From positions 3,162,001 to 3,226,000 of the forward strand of contig NZ_CP027727.1 in the NCBI RefSeq assembly GCF_003851685.1: 64,000 nucleotides of DNA, written 5' to 3'. The notes beneath the pieces are model-generated. The model saw nothing but the letters and a program-made list of their open reading frames with translations, made no database searches and was not told the DNA's origin. This DNA comes from Pseudomonas sp. R5-89-07 (GTDB lineage Bacteria > Pseudomonadota > Gammaproteobacteria > Pseudomonadales > Pseudomonadaceae). Position numbers and translations under genes: made by a program. Shown piece by piece: positions 44,239-54,392 of the stretch. How positions within the stretch are numbered: the stretch's first letter is position 1; every line of letters starts with the position of its first letter.

Positions 44239-45984
44239 ATGCCGTTACGGACTCTGGAAACCTGGCCCCACGGTGCACTGATGCTGGACGCGCAACACAC
44301 GCGTTTCGCCTTGTGGGCGCCAGACGCGTTTTATGTCAGCGTTGAATTGCAGGATGGCAAATCCATCGCCATGCTGCCCCAGGCAGACGGCTGGTTCGAA
44401 GTCGAAATAGCCTGCCCTGCCGGAACGCTTTACCGCTTCAATATCGACGGGGAACGGGATGTTCCCGACCCCGCGTCCAGGGCCCAGGCCCAGGACGTCC
44501 ATGGTTGGAGCCGGGTCGTCGACCCGCTCGCGTACGAGTGGCGGCACAGCCAATGGCAAGGCCGCCCGTGGCACGAAGCGGTGATCTACGAATTGCACGT
44601 CGGCGCGATGGGCGGTTACGCCGAAGTCGAGAAACACCTGCCGCGCCTGGCCGAGCTGGGCGTGACCGCCATCGAACTGATGCCCCTGGCGCAGTTCCCC
44701 GGTGAACGCAACTGGGGTTACGACGGGGTACTGCCCTACGCACCGCACTCTGTCTACGGCTCCCCCGAACAGCTCAAGCACCTGATCGACTGCGCCCATG
44801 GCCACGGCCTGGCGGTGGTCCTCGATGTGGTCTACAACCACTTCGGCCCCGACGGCAATTACCTGGGCCAGTATGCCAAAGGCTTCTTTCAGGAAGACGT
44901 GCACACGCCGTGGGGCGCAGGCATTGATTTCGAACGCCGTGAAGTGCGGGATTTCTTCCTCGATAACGCCCTCATGTGGCTGCTCGAATACCGCTTCGAC
45001 GGCCTGCGCCTGGATGCGGTACACGCCATCGACAATCCCGGTTTTCTGCAGGAACTGGCGCAACGGGTGCGCCAGCAGGTCGATACCGGCCGCCACGTGT
45101 GGCTGGTGCTGGAAAACGAGCTGAACCAGGCCAGCCTGCTCAAGCATGATTTCGACGCGCAATGGAACGACGACTTCCATAACGTACTGCACGTGCTGCT
45201 CACCGGCGAAACCGATGCCTATTACAGCGACTTTGCCGAGCAGCCCACCGACAGGCTGGCCCGCTGCCTGGCTGAAGGTTTTATCTACCAGGGCCACACC
45301 ACCCGCCACGGCCATGCACGCGGTGAACCCAGCGCCGAGCTGCCTCCGACCGCCTTCGTGGCGTTCCTGCAGAACCACGACCAGATCGGCAACCGCGCCC
45401 TGGGCGAACGCCTGCACCAGCTGTGCCCGCCCGAGGCGCTGAAGGCGGCGACTGCCCTGTTGCTGCTGTCGCCGATGATTCCGCTGATGTTCATGGGTGA
45501 TGAAGTCAACGCCGCAGAGCCGTTCCTGTTCTTCACTGACCATCACGGTGAGCTGGCCGAGGCCGTACGTGAAGGCCGACGCAACGAGTTCGCCGATTTC
45601 GCCGCGTTTCACGATCCCGAGCAACGTGAACGCATTCCCGATCCGAATGCGGTGACGACACTCGAGCAGTCGAAGCCCTCCTTCGTCGAAAACGAGCACA
45701 CCCAGCTCTATCGCCACTTGCTGAGCCTGCGCCACCAGCATGTGGTGCCGCACCTGCCCGGCAGCGTGGCCCTGGGCGCACAAGTGCTGGGCGACGCTGC
45801 CGTCACTGCGCGCTGGCGCCTGGGCAATGGCCGCGTGTTGCAAATCGACCTGAACCTCGGCGCCGAGCCCGTCGACCAGCCCGCATCGCCCCACGTGATC
45901 TTTCAAACGCCTGCCGAGGTCGTGGCGCACTTGCCGCCCTTCAGTGCGCGCGTATCTTTATTCCCTGCCGGAGAACCGTCTTGA
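44239..45984 (+). CDS. treZ: Malto-oligosyltrehalose trehalohydrolase
   Basis: 581 residues (GAGAGG site). Releases trehalose from maltooligosyltrehalose. An N-terminal CBM48-like domain is followed by a GH13 barrel: VVYNHFGPDGN, FDGLRLDAVHAID (nucleophile Asp), LVLENE (acid Glu), FLQNHDQIGN (third Asp). Overlaps the malQ start by four bases; works as a pair with TreY encoded two genes downstream. Confidence 0.93.
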   Translation: MPLRTLETWPHGALMLDAQHTRFALWAPDAFYVSVELQDGKSIAMLPQADGWFEVEIACPAGTLYRFNIDGERDVPDPASRAQAQDVHGWSRVVDPLAYEWRHSQWQGRPWHEAVIYELHVGAMGGYAEVEKHLPRLAELGVTAIELMPLAQFPGERNWGYDGVLPYAPHSVYGSPEQLKHLIDCAHGHGLAVVLDVVYNHFGPDGNYLGQYAKGFFQEDVHTPWGAGIDFERREVRDFFLDNALMWLLEYRFDGLRLDAVHAIDNPGFLQELAQRVRQQVDTGRHVWLVLENELNQASLLKHDFDAQWNDDFHNVLHVLLTGETDAYYSDFAEQPTDRLARCLAEGFIYQGHTTRHGHARGEPSAELPPTAFVAFLQNHDQIGNRALGERLHQLCPPEALKAATALLLLSPMIPLMFMGDEVNAAEPFLFFTDHHGELAEAVREGRRNEFADFAAFHDPEQRERIPDPNAVTTLEQSKPSFVENEHTQLYRHLLSLRHQHVVPHLPGSVALGAQVLGDAAVTARWRLGNGRVLQIDLNLGAEPVDQPASPHVIFQTPAEVVAHLPPFSARVSLFPAGEPS

Positions 45985-48065
45985 GCGAAGCGAACCTGGA
46001 ACTACTCGCCAGCCGCGCGGGCCTGGCCGTCGATTGGATCGATGCCAACGGCCGCCCGCAACATGTGCAGCCCGACGCGCTGCGCGCCGTGCTCAAGGGG
46101 CTGGGACACCCGGCCGACACCGAAGACCAGATCGACGCCAGCCTGCGCGAACTGGAGCAGGCCGAGCAGGATAAACATCTGCCCCCGCTGCTGACGGTCG
46201 ACAGTGGTGAAGGCCTCGACCTGGCCCACTACTTCGCGGCAGACACGCCATGCCGCGTGCAGCTGGAAAACGGCGAAACCCTGGAGTTACGCCTTGACGG
46301 CAATGCCGTGCTGCCGGGCATTATCGCCCTCGGCTATCACCAGGCGCATATCGACGGTCAAACCTTCACCGTCGCCGTCGCTCCCGCCCGTTGCCACAGC
46401 GTGGCTGAAGCGGTCGACAGCAACCCCGCCCGCGCCTGGGGCCTCAGCGCCCAACTCTACTCACTGCGCCGCCTCGGCGACGGCGGCTTTGGCGACACCC
46501 TGGCGCTGGAACATTTGGCCCGCTCAGCCGCCGAGCGCGGCGCCGATGCCCTGGCGATCAGCCCGATGCACGCCATGTTCAGCGCCGACACCGAGCGCTA
46601 CAGCCCCTACTCGCCTTCCAGCCGGCTGTTTCTCAACAGCCTGTATGCCTCGCCGGGTTGCATCCTGGGCGAACGTGAAGTGCGCAATGCCATTGAGGCC
46701 GCGGGCCTGACCGATGAATTGCACGACTTGGAACAACTCATCCTGATCGACTGGCCCACCGCCGCCAAGGCCAAGCAACGCCTGCTGCGCGCGCTGTATG
46801 ACGACTTCCGCCATGGTCACCATCCCCAACATGCAGACTTCCAGAGCTTTCGCCAGGCCGGCGGAGAAGCCCTGGAAAACCACTGCCGTTTCGAAGCCGT
46901 GCAAGCCTTGCGCGCCGCCGCCGGCGAAGACCTCGACTGGCGTCAGTGGCCCGAAGCCTGGCGTACACCGCAGAGCCCGGCGTTGGCGCAGTTCGCCGAG
47001 GAGCACCGTGATGAGATCGGCTATTTCGCCTTCACCCAATGGCTGATCGCCCGCAGCCTGCAACGTGCGCAACAGGCGGCGCGGGGCAGTGGCATGGGCA
47101 TCGGCCTGATTGCCGACCTGGCGGTGGGCGCAGACGGCGGTGGCAGCCAGGCCTGGAGCCGCCAGGATGAACTGCTGGCCGACCTGACCGTCGGCGCGCC
47201 GCCGGACATCCTCAACCGTGCCGGCCAGGGTTGGGGTATCTCAGCCTTCTCCCCCGAAGGGCTCAAGCGCAACGGTTTCCGCGCCTTCATCGAAATGCTG
47301 CGGGCCAACTTCGCCCACGCCGGCGGCCTGCGCATCGACCATGTGATGGGCCTGCAACGCCTGTGGGTCATCCCGAATGGCGCATCACCGCGCGACGGCG
47401 CCTATCTGTATTTCCCGGTGGACGACATGCTGCGCCTGTTGGCGCTCGAATCCCATCGCCATCAGGCCATTGTGCTCGGTGAAGACTTGGGCACCGTGCC
47501 CGACGGCCTGCGGGAAAAACTCAGCAGCCGGGCGATTCTCGGCATGCGCGTGCTGCTGTTCGAACAAGACCACAACGGCCAGTTCCGGCCCATTCTCGAC
47601 TGGCCGGACAACGCCCTCGCCACCACCAGCACCCACGACTTGCCGACCCTCAACGGCTGGTGGCACAGCCGCGACATCGAATGGAACATCGAGTTGGGCC
47701 TGATCGATGCGCCCACCGTGGATCAATGGAGCGAGCACCGCCTGCGCGAACGCCAGGCGCTGCGCCAGGCCCTGAGCCAGGACCCGCAAAACTTCGTCGA
47801 TGAAATCCGCAACGACACCGACCACATGATCGACGCCAGCGTGCGCTACCTCGGCCACACCCGTGCGCCGCTGGTATTGCTGCCGCTGGAGGATGCCCTG
47901 GGCATGGAGGAACAACCCAACCTGCCCGGCACCACCGACACCCATCCCAATTGGCGCCGCCGCCTGCCCGGTGAAGCGTCCAGCCTGCTCGACAATGCCG
48001 GCGCCGCGCGCCGCCTCGAGCTGCTGGCGGTTGCGCGCAACCAAGCCTATGAGCGTGACCGATGA
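45981..48065 (+). CDS. malQ: 4-alpha-glucanotransferase (amylomaltase)
   Basis: 694 residues from TTG 45981, overlapping the treZ stop (TTGA) with GGAG upstream. GH77 enzyme that disproportionates maltodextrins. LRIDHVMGLQRLWVIP carries the nucleophile Asp, GEDLGTVP the acid Glu, and TTSTHDLPTLNGWW the third Asp. The N-terminal 130 residues form the usual beta domain of long proteobacterial MalQ. Provides chain-length adjustment between glycogen and the TreY/TreZ route. Confidence 0.93.
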   Translation: MSEANLELLASRAGLAVDWIDANGRPQHVQPDALRAVLKGLGHPADTEDQIDASLRELEQAEQDKHLPPLLTVDSGEGLDLAHYFAADTPCRVQLENGETLELRLDGNAVLPGIIALGYHQAHIDGQTFTVAVAPARCHSVAEAVDSNPARAWGLSAQLYSLRRLGDGGFGDTLALEHLARSAAERGADALAISPMHAMFSADTERYSPYSPSSRLFLNSLYASPGCILGEREVRNAIEAAGLTDELHDLEQLILIDWPTAAKAKQRLLRALYDDFRHGHHPQHADFQSFRQAGGEALENHCRFEAVQALRAAAGEDLDWRQWPEAWRTPQSPALAQFAEEHRDEIGYFAFTQWLIARSLQRAQQAARGSGMGIGLIADLAVGADGGGSQAWSRQDELLADLTVGAPPDILNRAGQGWGISAFSPEGLKRNGFRAFIEMLRANFAHAGGLRIDHVMGLQRLWVIPNGASPRDGAYLYFPVDDMLRLLALESHRHQAIVLGEDLGTVPDGLREKLSSRAILGMRVLLFEQDHNGQFRPILDWPDNALATTSTHDLPTLNGWWHSRDIEWNIELGLIDAPTVDQWSEHRLRERQALRQALSQDPQNFVDEIRNDTDHMIDASVRYLGHTRAPLVLLPLEDALGMEEQPNLPGTTDTHPNWRRRLPGEASSLLDNAGAARRLELLAVARNQAYERDR

Positions 48066-50812
48066 AAGCACTGCCCCTGCGCGCCACCCAGCGCCTGCAA
48101 TTTCATAAAGGTTTTACCCTCGATGATGCGGTGCCACTGGTGCCGTATTTCGCCCAGATGGGCATCAGCCACCTGTACGCCTCGCCCCTGCTCAAGGCCC
48201 GCGCTGGGTCAATGCATGGCTATGACGTGGTCGACCCTACCCGCGTCAACCCGGAACTGGGCGGCGAGGCGGCGTTGCGGCGCCTGGTTGCCGAGCTGCG
48301 CGCACACGACATGGGCCTGATCCTCGATATCGTCTCCAACCATATGGCCGTGGGCGGCGCCGATAACCCCTGGTGGCTGGACCTGCTGGAATGGGGCCGT
48401 TTGAGCCCCTACAGCGAATTCTTCGATATCCAGTGGCACTCACCCGACCCGCTGCTCAAGGGCCAACTTTTGATGCCGTTCCTCGGCAGCGACTACGGCG
48501 AGGCGTTGCAGAGCGGCAACCTGATCCTGAAGTTCGACGCGGCGCAAGGTGGGTTTTACGTCGAGCACTATGAGCATCGCTTCCCGATCTGCCCACGGGA
48601 TTACGCGTTGATCCTGGGCGGCGACGAGGCGCTCAAGCCCTTGGCTGATCGCTTCGCCATGCTCGCCTATCAGGACGACGCCTACGCCGAAGCCGCCCGG
48701 CTCAAACAGGCATTGGCCGAACAGGCCGGGGGCCTGCTGCCCGCTATCGAACGGCGCCTCGCCAGCTTCGACGGGCGCACGCCGGAGGGCTTCGAGCGCC
48801 TGCATGAGCTGCTGGAGCAACAAACTTACCGCCTGGCGAGTTGGCGCACGGCGGCGGACGACATCAACTGGCGCCGCTTCTTCGATGTGAATGAGCTGGG
48901 CGGTCTGCGCGTGGAACGTACGGCGGTGTTCGAGGCCACCCACGCCAAGACGTTCGAGCTGATCAGCGCCGGCTTGATCGACGGCCTGCGCATCGATCAT
49001 ATCGACGGCCTGGCCGACCCGCGCGGTTACTGCCGCAAGCTGCGCCGCCGGGTGGATGCGCTGTCGCCGCAACGGCATCTGCCAATCTTCGTGGAAAAGA
49101 TCCTTGGCGAAGGCGAAACCCTGCGCGACGACTGGCAAGTGGACGGCACCACCGGCTATGAGTTCATGAACCAACTGTCGCTGCTGCAGCACCATCCGGA
49201 CGGTTTCGCCCCACTGGCCGAATTGTGGTCACGCCACAGCGAACGGCCGTCGGCGTTCATGGACGAAGCCCGGCTGGCACGCCAGCAAATCCTCAACGGC
49301 TCCCTGGGCGGCGACTTCGAAAGCGTGGCCCAGGCGCTGTTGCAAGTGGCTCGCGACGATGTGATGACCCGTGACCTGACCCTGGGCGCAATTCGCCGGG
49401 CATTGCAGGAACTGATCGTGCACTTCCCGGTGTACCGCACTTATATCAGTGCCCGCGGGCGCAGCGCGGCGGACGACAAGGTGTTCCAGCAAGCCATGGA
49501 AGGAGCGCGTACCACGTTGAGCGAAGGCGACTGGCCGGTGCTCGATCACCTGGAAAAATGGCTGGGTGGGCAACCGTGGCGCAATCGCCCGTTGGGCCGC
49601 GCACGCAAGATGCTCAAGCATGCCTGCGTGCGCTTCCAGCAACTGACCTCGCCCGCTGCCGCCAAGGCGGTGGAAGACACCGCGTTCTACCGTTCGGCGG
49701 TGTTGTTGTCGCGCAACGATGTGGGCTTCAGCACCGAGCAGTTCAGTGCACCGCTGGCGGACTTTCACGCGGTCAACCAGCAGCGACTCGAGCACTTCCC
49801 GCACAATTTGCTGGCCACCGCCACCCACGACCATAAACGCGGTGAGGACACCCGCGCACGCCTGGCGGTGCTGAGCGAGTGCGCCCCCTGGTATGCCGAG
49901 CAGGTCGAACACTGGCGCAGCCTGGCCGCACCGCTGCGCGACACACCCGATAGCCCTTCGGCGGGCGACGAACTGATCCTCTATCAAGTGCTGCTCGGCA
50001 GCTGGCCTCTGGAGCCCAACCCCGACCTTGAGGCCTATCAGCAACGGCTGTGGCAGTGGCAACAGAAAGCCTTGCGCGAAGCCAAGCTGCAAAGTAGCTG
50101 GAGCGCGCCGAACGAGGCCTACGAGCACGGCGTTGAAACCTTTCTGCAAGGTGTATTGCTCAGTGAAGCCGGCGGCCCACTGCGCAGCGCCATTGCCAGC
50201 GCGGCCCAGGCCATCGCACCCGCTGGCGCCCTGAATGGGCTGGCGCAGACTTTGCTTCATCTGAGTGTGCCGGGTGTGCCGGACGTGTACCAGGGCGATG
50301 AGTTCTGGGACTTCAGCCTGGTGGACCCGGACAACCGCCGGCCGGTGGACTTCACTGCGCGGCAACGCGCATTGGATACCCCGGCGAACCCCGTCGAGCT
50401 GTTGTCCCACTGGCGCGACGGGCGGGTCAAACAGGCGCTGATCGCGCAGGTGCTGGCCTTGCGCAAGGCTCACCTCGGGTTGTTCATAGACGGCACTTAC
50501 ACGGCCTTGGAGGTGGTTGGCGAACGGGCCGAACACGTGGTCGCCTTCTGCCGCGAACACCAAGGTAAACGCCTGCTGGTGGTGGTACCGCGCTGGTCCC
50601 GACGTTTGCTCGAAAATGTGCTGCAACCGCTGATTCCTGCGCAGGTTTGGGGCGATACGCGGGTGAAATTACCGTTCGCCGCCCCGACGCAAAACTGGAA
50701 GGGACTTTTTCAAACAAGCGCAGTCACACCAGACAAGGAGCTGTTGGTCAGCACTGCCCTGGGGGATTTCCCGGTCAATGTCTTTATCAATGCCGATATC
50801 CAAGAAAGCTGA
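48062..50812 (+). CDS. treY: Maltooligosyltrehalose synthase
   Basis: 916 residues; ATG overlaps the malQ TGA (ATGA). GH13 enzyme that turns the reducing-end maltose unit of a maltodextrin into trehalose. LILDIVSNHMAVGG, DGLRIDHIDGLADP (nucleophile Asp), VEKILGEGE (acid Glu) and TATHDHKRGEDTRAR (third Asp) are all present, with the long insertion typical of TreY after the barrel start. Opening motif ATQRLQFHKGFTLDDAVPLV fits the family. Confidence 0.93.
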   Translation: MKALPLRATQRLQFHKGFTLDDAVPLVPYFAQMGISHLYASPLLKARAGSMHGYDVVDPTRVNPELGGEAALRRLVAELRAHDMGLILDIVSNHMAVGGADNPWWLDLLEWGRLSPYSEFFDIQWHSPDPLLKGQLLMPFLGSDYGEALQSGNLILKFDAAQGGFYVEHYEHRFPICPRDYALILGGDEALKPLADRFAMLAYQDDAYAEAARLKQALAEQAGGLLPAIERRLASFDGRTPEGFERLHELLEQQTYRLASWRTAADDINWRRFFDVNELGGLRVERTAVFEATHAKTFELISAGLIDGLRIDHIDGLADPRGYCRKLRRRVDALSPQRHLPIFVEKILGEGETLRDDWQVDGTTGYEFMNQLSLLQHHPDGFAPLAELWSRHSERPSAFMDEARLARQQILNGSLGGDFESVAQALLQVARDDVMTRDLTLGAIRRALQELIVHFPVYRTYISARGRSAADDKVFQQAMEGARTTLSEGDWPVLDHLEKWLGGQPWRNRPLGRARKMLKHACVRFQQLTSPAAAKAVEDTAFYRSAVLLSRNDVGFSTEQFSAPLADFHAVNQQRLEHFPHNLLATATHDHKRGEDTRARLAVLSECAPWYAEQVEHWRSLAAPLRDTPDSPSAGDELILYQVLLGSWPLEPNPDLEAYQQRLWQWQQKALREAKLQSSWSAPNEAYEHGVETFLQGVLLSEAGGPLRSAIASAAQAIAPAGALNGLAQTLLHLSVPGVPDVYQGDEFWDFSLVDPDNRRPVDFTARQRALDTPANPVELLSHWRDGRVKQALIAQVLALRKAHLGLFIDGTYTALEVVGERAEHVVAFCREHQGKRLLVVVPRWSRRLLENVLQPLIPAQVWGDTRVKLPFAAPTQNWKGLFQTSAVTPDKELLVSTALGDFPVNVFINADIQES

Positions 50813-50835
50813 ACATTTTCTCTGAGGAGTGTGTG

Positions 50836-51108
50836 ATGAGTAATGAAGACAAACGCATCCGCGAACTGGCGCATCAGATCTGGGAATCCGAAGGCAAGCC
50901 CCACGGTGAAGATGCACGGCACTGGGAGATGGCGCGCAAACTGGCCGAGGCCGAAGCGCTGACGCCAAGCAAGCCCAAGCCTGCCGCCAAACCCAAGACC
51001 GCGCCCAAGGCCGCGGCCAAGCCCAAACCTGCTGCGCCTGCGGCTGCCGCCAAGCCGGCGCCGAAGAAGCCAGCCGCGCCGAAGAAACCCAAACCAGCCG
51101 CTCATTGA
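50836..51108 (+). CDS. DUF2934 protein with Lys/Ala/Pro-rich tail
   Basis: 90 residues from ATG 50836 (GAGGAG site). The N-terminal 40 residues IRELAHQIWESEGKPHGED then ARHWEMARKLAEAE form the DUF2934 motif. The rest is low-complexity repeats of the type KPKPAAKPKTAPKAAAKPKP, very basic, resembling histone H1-like tails. Found within trehalose/glycogen operons in Pseudomonas. It may bind nucleic acid or an acidic polymer; function unknown. Followed by a terminator. Confidence 0.82.
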   Translation: MSNEDKRIRELAHQIWESEGKPHGEDARHWEMARKLAEAEALTPSKPKPAAKPKTAPKAAAKPKPAAPAAAAKPAPKKPAAPKKPKPAAH

Positions 51109-51115
51109 TCGCCGC

Positions 51116-51150
51116 GCCCCCTGACGGCATTGCCGTCAGGGGGCCTTTAT
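51116..51150 (+). terminator. Rho-independent terminator after DUF2934 gene
   Basis: CCCCCTGACGGC / GCCGTCAGGGGG with loop ATT, followed by TTTATCT. Ends the glgA-to-DUF2934 transcript before glgX. Confidence 0.88.
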
Positions 51151-51232
51151 CTATTATTAAAGTCATACGCTGAATAATTGTCAGTACGGCCGCGTTCGGC
51201 CCGAAAAAAAGAACCTTTGCAGGAGCAACACC

Positions 51233-53392
51233 ATGAGCAAACCCGAAAAAGCCTCAGCCACGCCGGACCACGAGCCGTCGCGGATTCGTGAAGGTTTGCC
51301 CTTCCCCCTTGGCGCCACCTGGGACGGCCTGGGCGTCAACTTCGCGCTGTTTTCCGCCAACGCCACCAAGGTCGAGCTGTGCCTGTTCGACGATGCGGGT
51401 GAAGTGGAACTGGAGCGCATCGAACTGCCCGAATACACCGATGAAATTTTCCACGGCTACCTGCCCGACGCCCACCCAGGGCTGATCTACGGCTACCGTG
51501 TGTATGGCCCCTATGACCCGGAAAACGGCCATCGTTTCAACCACAACAAACTGCTGATCGACCCCTATGCCAAGCAGCTGGTGGGCGAACTCAAATGGTC
51601 CGAAGCGCTGTTCGGCTACACCATCGGCCACCCCGACGACGACCTCAGCTTCGACGAACGCGACAGCGCCCCCTTCGTGCCCAAATGCAAGGTCATCGAC
51701 CCGGCGCACACCTGGGGCAATGACCAGCCGGTACGCGTGCCATGGGACCGTACGATCATCTACGAAACCCACCTGCGCGGCATCAGCATGCGCCACCCTT
51801 CAGTCGGCGAGTCGGTGCGCGGTACCTGCGCCGGGCTGATGGAGGATGACGTGCTCAAGCACATCCGTCAGTTGGGCATTTCCTCGGTCGAGCTGCTGCC
51901 GGTACACGCCTTCGTCAACGACCAGCATTTGCTGGAAAAAGGCATGACCAACTACTGGGGCTACAACAGCATCGCGTTTTTCGCGCCCGACCCGCGCTAC
52001 CTGGCCAGCGGCAAGATCGCCGAGTTCAAGGAGATGGTCGCGCACCTGCACGAGCAGAAGCTCGAAGTGATCCTCGACGTGGTCTACAACCACACCGCCG
52101 AAGGCAATGAGCGCGGCCCTACCCTGTCGATGCGCGGTATCGACAACGCCTCGTACTACCGGTTGATGCCCGATGAAAAACGTTTCTATATCAACGATTC
52201 CGGCACCGGTAACACCCTCGACCTGAGTCACCCGTGCGTGCTGCAGATGGTCACCGACTCCCTGCGCTACTGGGCCACCGAGATGCACGTCGACGGCTTC
52301 CGCTTCGACCTGGCAACCATTCTCGGACGCTACCGCGACGGCTTTGACGAACGTCACAGCTTCCTTGTGGCCTGCCGCCAGGACCCTATCCTGCGCCAGC
52401 TCAAATTGATCGCCGAACCTTGGGATTGCGGGCCAGGCGGCTACCAGGTGGGCAATTTCCCACCGGGCTGGGCGGAATGGAACGACCGTTTCCGCGACAC
52501 CGTGCGCGCCTTCTGGAAAGGCGATGACGGGCAGTTGGCGGACTTCGCCGGGCGCATGACGGCCTCGGGCGAGATGTTCAACCATCGTGGGCGCCGGCCT
52601 TACAGCTCGGTGAACTTCATCACCGCCCACGACGGCTTCACCCTGCACGACCTGGTGTCGTACAACGACAAGCACAACGAAGCCAACGACGAGAACAACC
52701 AGGACGGCAGCAATAACAACCTGTCGTGGAACCATGGCGTCGAAGGCCCCACCGACGATCCGGAAATCAACGCGCTGCGCCTGCGCCAGATGCGCAACTT
52801 CTTCGCCACCCTGCTGCTGGCCCAGGGCACGCCGATGATTGTGGCCGGCGATGAATTCGCCCGCACCCAGCACGGCAACAACAACGCCTACTGCCAGGAC
52901 AGCGAGATCGGCTGGGTCAACTGGGACCTGGACGATGACGGCAAGGCGCTGCTCAAGTTCGTCAAGCGCCTGATCAAGTTGCGCCTGGCGTACCCGATCC
53001 TGCGCCGTGGACGCTTCCTGGTGGGTGACTACAACGAAGACATCGGCGTGAAGGACGTCACCTGGCTCGCGCCGGATGGCAACGAGATGACCACTGAGCA
53101 GTGGGAAGACAGCCACGGTCGTTGCCTGGGCATGCTGATGGATGGCCGCGCCCAGGAGACCGGGATTCGGCGTGCCGGTGCCGACGCCACGCTGTTGCTG
53201 GTGGTCAATGCCCATCACGACATGGTCAATTTCCGCCTGCCACCGGTGCCCCAGGGCGAGTCCTGGAATTGCCTGCTCGACACCAATGACCCAGCGGTAC
53301 GTGGCCAGGAGCGCTTTGACTTCGAAGACGAGTACGCGGCAACCGGCCGCTCCCTGCTGCTGTTCGAGCTTCAGCACGACGAAGAGGTGTGA
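51233..53392 (+). CDS. glgX: Glycogen debranching enzyme
   Basis: 719 residues (CAGGAG site). Isoamylase-type GH13: N-terminal CBM48 (FPLGATWDGLGVNFALFSAN), HVDGFRFDLATILGR (nucleophile Asp), IAEPWDCGPGGYQVG (acid Glu) and TAHDGFTLHDLVSYNDKHNE (third Asp). Removes alpha-1,6 branches from phosphorylase-limited glycogen, supplying linear maltodextrins to MalQ and TreY. Followed after one base by the next gene, so it may drive the downstream cassette. Confidence 0.94.
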   Translation: MSKPEKASATPDHEPSRIREGLPFPLGATWDGLGVNFALFSANATKVELCLFDDAGEVELERIELPEYTDEIFHGYLPDAHPGLIYGYRVYGPYDPENGHRFNHNKLLIDPYAKQLVGELKWSEALFGYTIGHPDDDLSFDERDSAPFVPKCKVIDPAHTWGNDQPVRVPWDRTIIYETHLRGISMRHPSVGESVRGTCAGLMEDDVLKHIRQLGISSVELLPVHAFVNDQHLLEKGMTNYWGYNSIAFFAPDPRYLASGKIAEFKEMVAHLHEQKLEVILDVVYNHTAEGNERGPTLSMRGIDNASYYRLMPDEKRFYINDSGTGNTLDLSHPCVLQMVTDSLRYWATEMHVDGFRFDLATILGRYRDGFDERHSFLVACRQDPILRQLKLIAEPWDCGPGGYQVGNFPPGWAEWNDRFRDTVRAFWKGDDGQLADFAGRMTASGEMFNHRGRRPYSSVNFITAHDGFTLHDLVSYNDKHNEANDENNQDGSNNNLSWNHGVEGPTDDPEINALRLRQMRNFFATLLLAQGTPMIVAGDEFARTQHGNNNAYCQDSEIGWVNWDLDDDGKALLKFVKRLIKLRLAYPILRRGRFLVGDYNEDIGVKDVTWLAPDGNEMTTEQWEDSHGRCLGMLMDGRAQETGIRRAGADATLLLVVNAHHDMVNFRLPPVPQGESWNCLLDTNDPAVRGQERFDFEDEYAATGRSLLLFELQHDEEV

Positions 53393-53393
53393 A

Positions 53394-54392
53394 ATGGCGT
53401 TGCACGGATTCCTTTCGGGCTACCGGGGCTATGCGAACACGCAGGCCCTGGGTGATGCCTTGAAGGACCTTCAGGAAGAAGGCCTGGACCAGCTGCCGTT
53501 GCCCGGCAGCGGCCAGACGCTGGAGCGCTTCAGCGGCCTGGCACAAGTCGCCGGCCACGACCTGCGCTTGTGCAAGCTGTTTGAAGGCCACACCGATGCG
53601 CTGGCGATCATCGCTGAACTCGAGAGCCCATTGCCGCCGCTGGGCAGCACCTGGGGAACGTGGGCCGCCGAGCCGCCGAGCGCCAAGGTGCGGGTGCGGC
53701 GTGACGGCCAGCGCCTGATTGTCGACGGGCGTAAAGCCTGGTGCTCCGGTGCGTCGGTGGTGTCACACGGATTGTTGACCGCGTGGGACGAGGAAGACCG
53801 CCAGCAACTGGTCGCCGTGGCGATGGATCAGCCAGGGGTCCGGGTGACGGATGAAGGCTGGGATGCCGTGGGCATGGCTGCCACCGGCAGTGTGGAGATA
53901 GTGTTCGATCAGGCGCGCGGGCTGGCGGTGGGTGGGCCGGGTGATTACCTGGCCCGCCCGGGCTTCTGGCAAGGCGCAATCGGCATCGCCGCGTGCTGGT
54001 ACGGCGCGGCGCAGCGCCTGGCTGAAGTGCTGCGCGAACAGTGCAGCACGCGCCCGGAGCCGCACGCCATGGCGCACCTCGGTGCGGTGGACAGTACGTT
54101 GAACAGTGCGGCCTGCGTGCTACGCGCCAGTGCCGAGCAGGTAGACCGGGCGCCGACCGCCGATGCCCGACTACTGGCCCAACAGGTGCGTGCGTGCGTC
54201 GAGGAAACCGTGGAGCACGTGATCCATCATGTCGGGCGGGCGGTCGGTGCGGGGCCTTATTGCAAGGATCCGCACTTCGCCCAATTGATGGCGGATTTGC
54301 CGGTGTTTGTGCGCCAGAGCCATGCCGAACGCGACCTGGCGGCCCTGGGCGAACAGGTCGCCGACCAACCGTCAGGGAGGTGGCAGTTATGA
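53394..54392 (+). CDS. Acyl-CoA dehydrogenase-like flavoprotein
   Basis: 332 residues from ATG 53394, one base after glgX. Shorter than normal acyl-CoA dehydrogenases (about 380). A flavin/beta-barrel segment VRVRRDGQRLIVDGRKAWCS and VGMAATGSVEIVFD is visible, as is the C-terminal helical bundle, but I see no clear catalytic Glu. First gene of a coupled cassette with PIG-L, methyltransferase and GT2 genes, so it may act on a lipid or sugar-linked acyl group rather than in beta-oxidation. Confidence 0.72.
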   Translation: MALHGFLSGYRGYANTQALGDALKDLQEEGLDQLPLPGSGQTLERFSGLAQVAGHDLRLCKLFEGHTDALAIIAELESPLPPLGSTWGTWAAEPPSAKVRVRRDGQRLIVDGRKAWCSGASVVSHGLLTAWDEEDRQQLVAVAMDQPGVRVTDEGWDAVGMAATGSVEIVFDQARGLAVGGPGDYLARPGFWQGAIGIAACWYGAAQRLAEVLREQCSTRPEPHAMAHLGAVDSTLNSAACVLRASAEQVDRAPTADARLLAQQVRACVEETVEHVIHHVGRAVGAGPYCKDPHFAQLMADLPVFVRQSHAERDLAALGEQVADQPSGRWQL

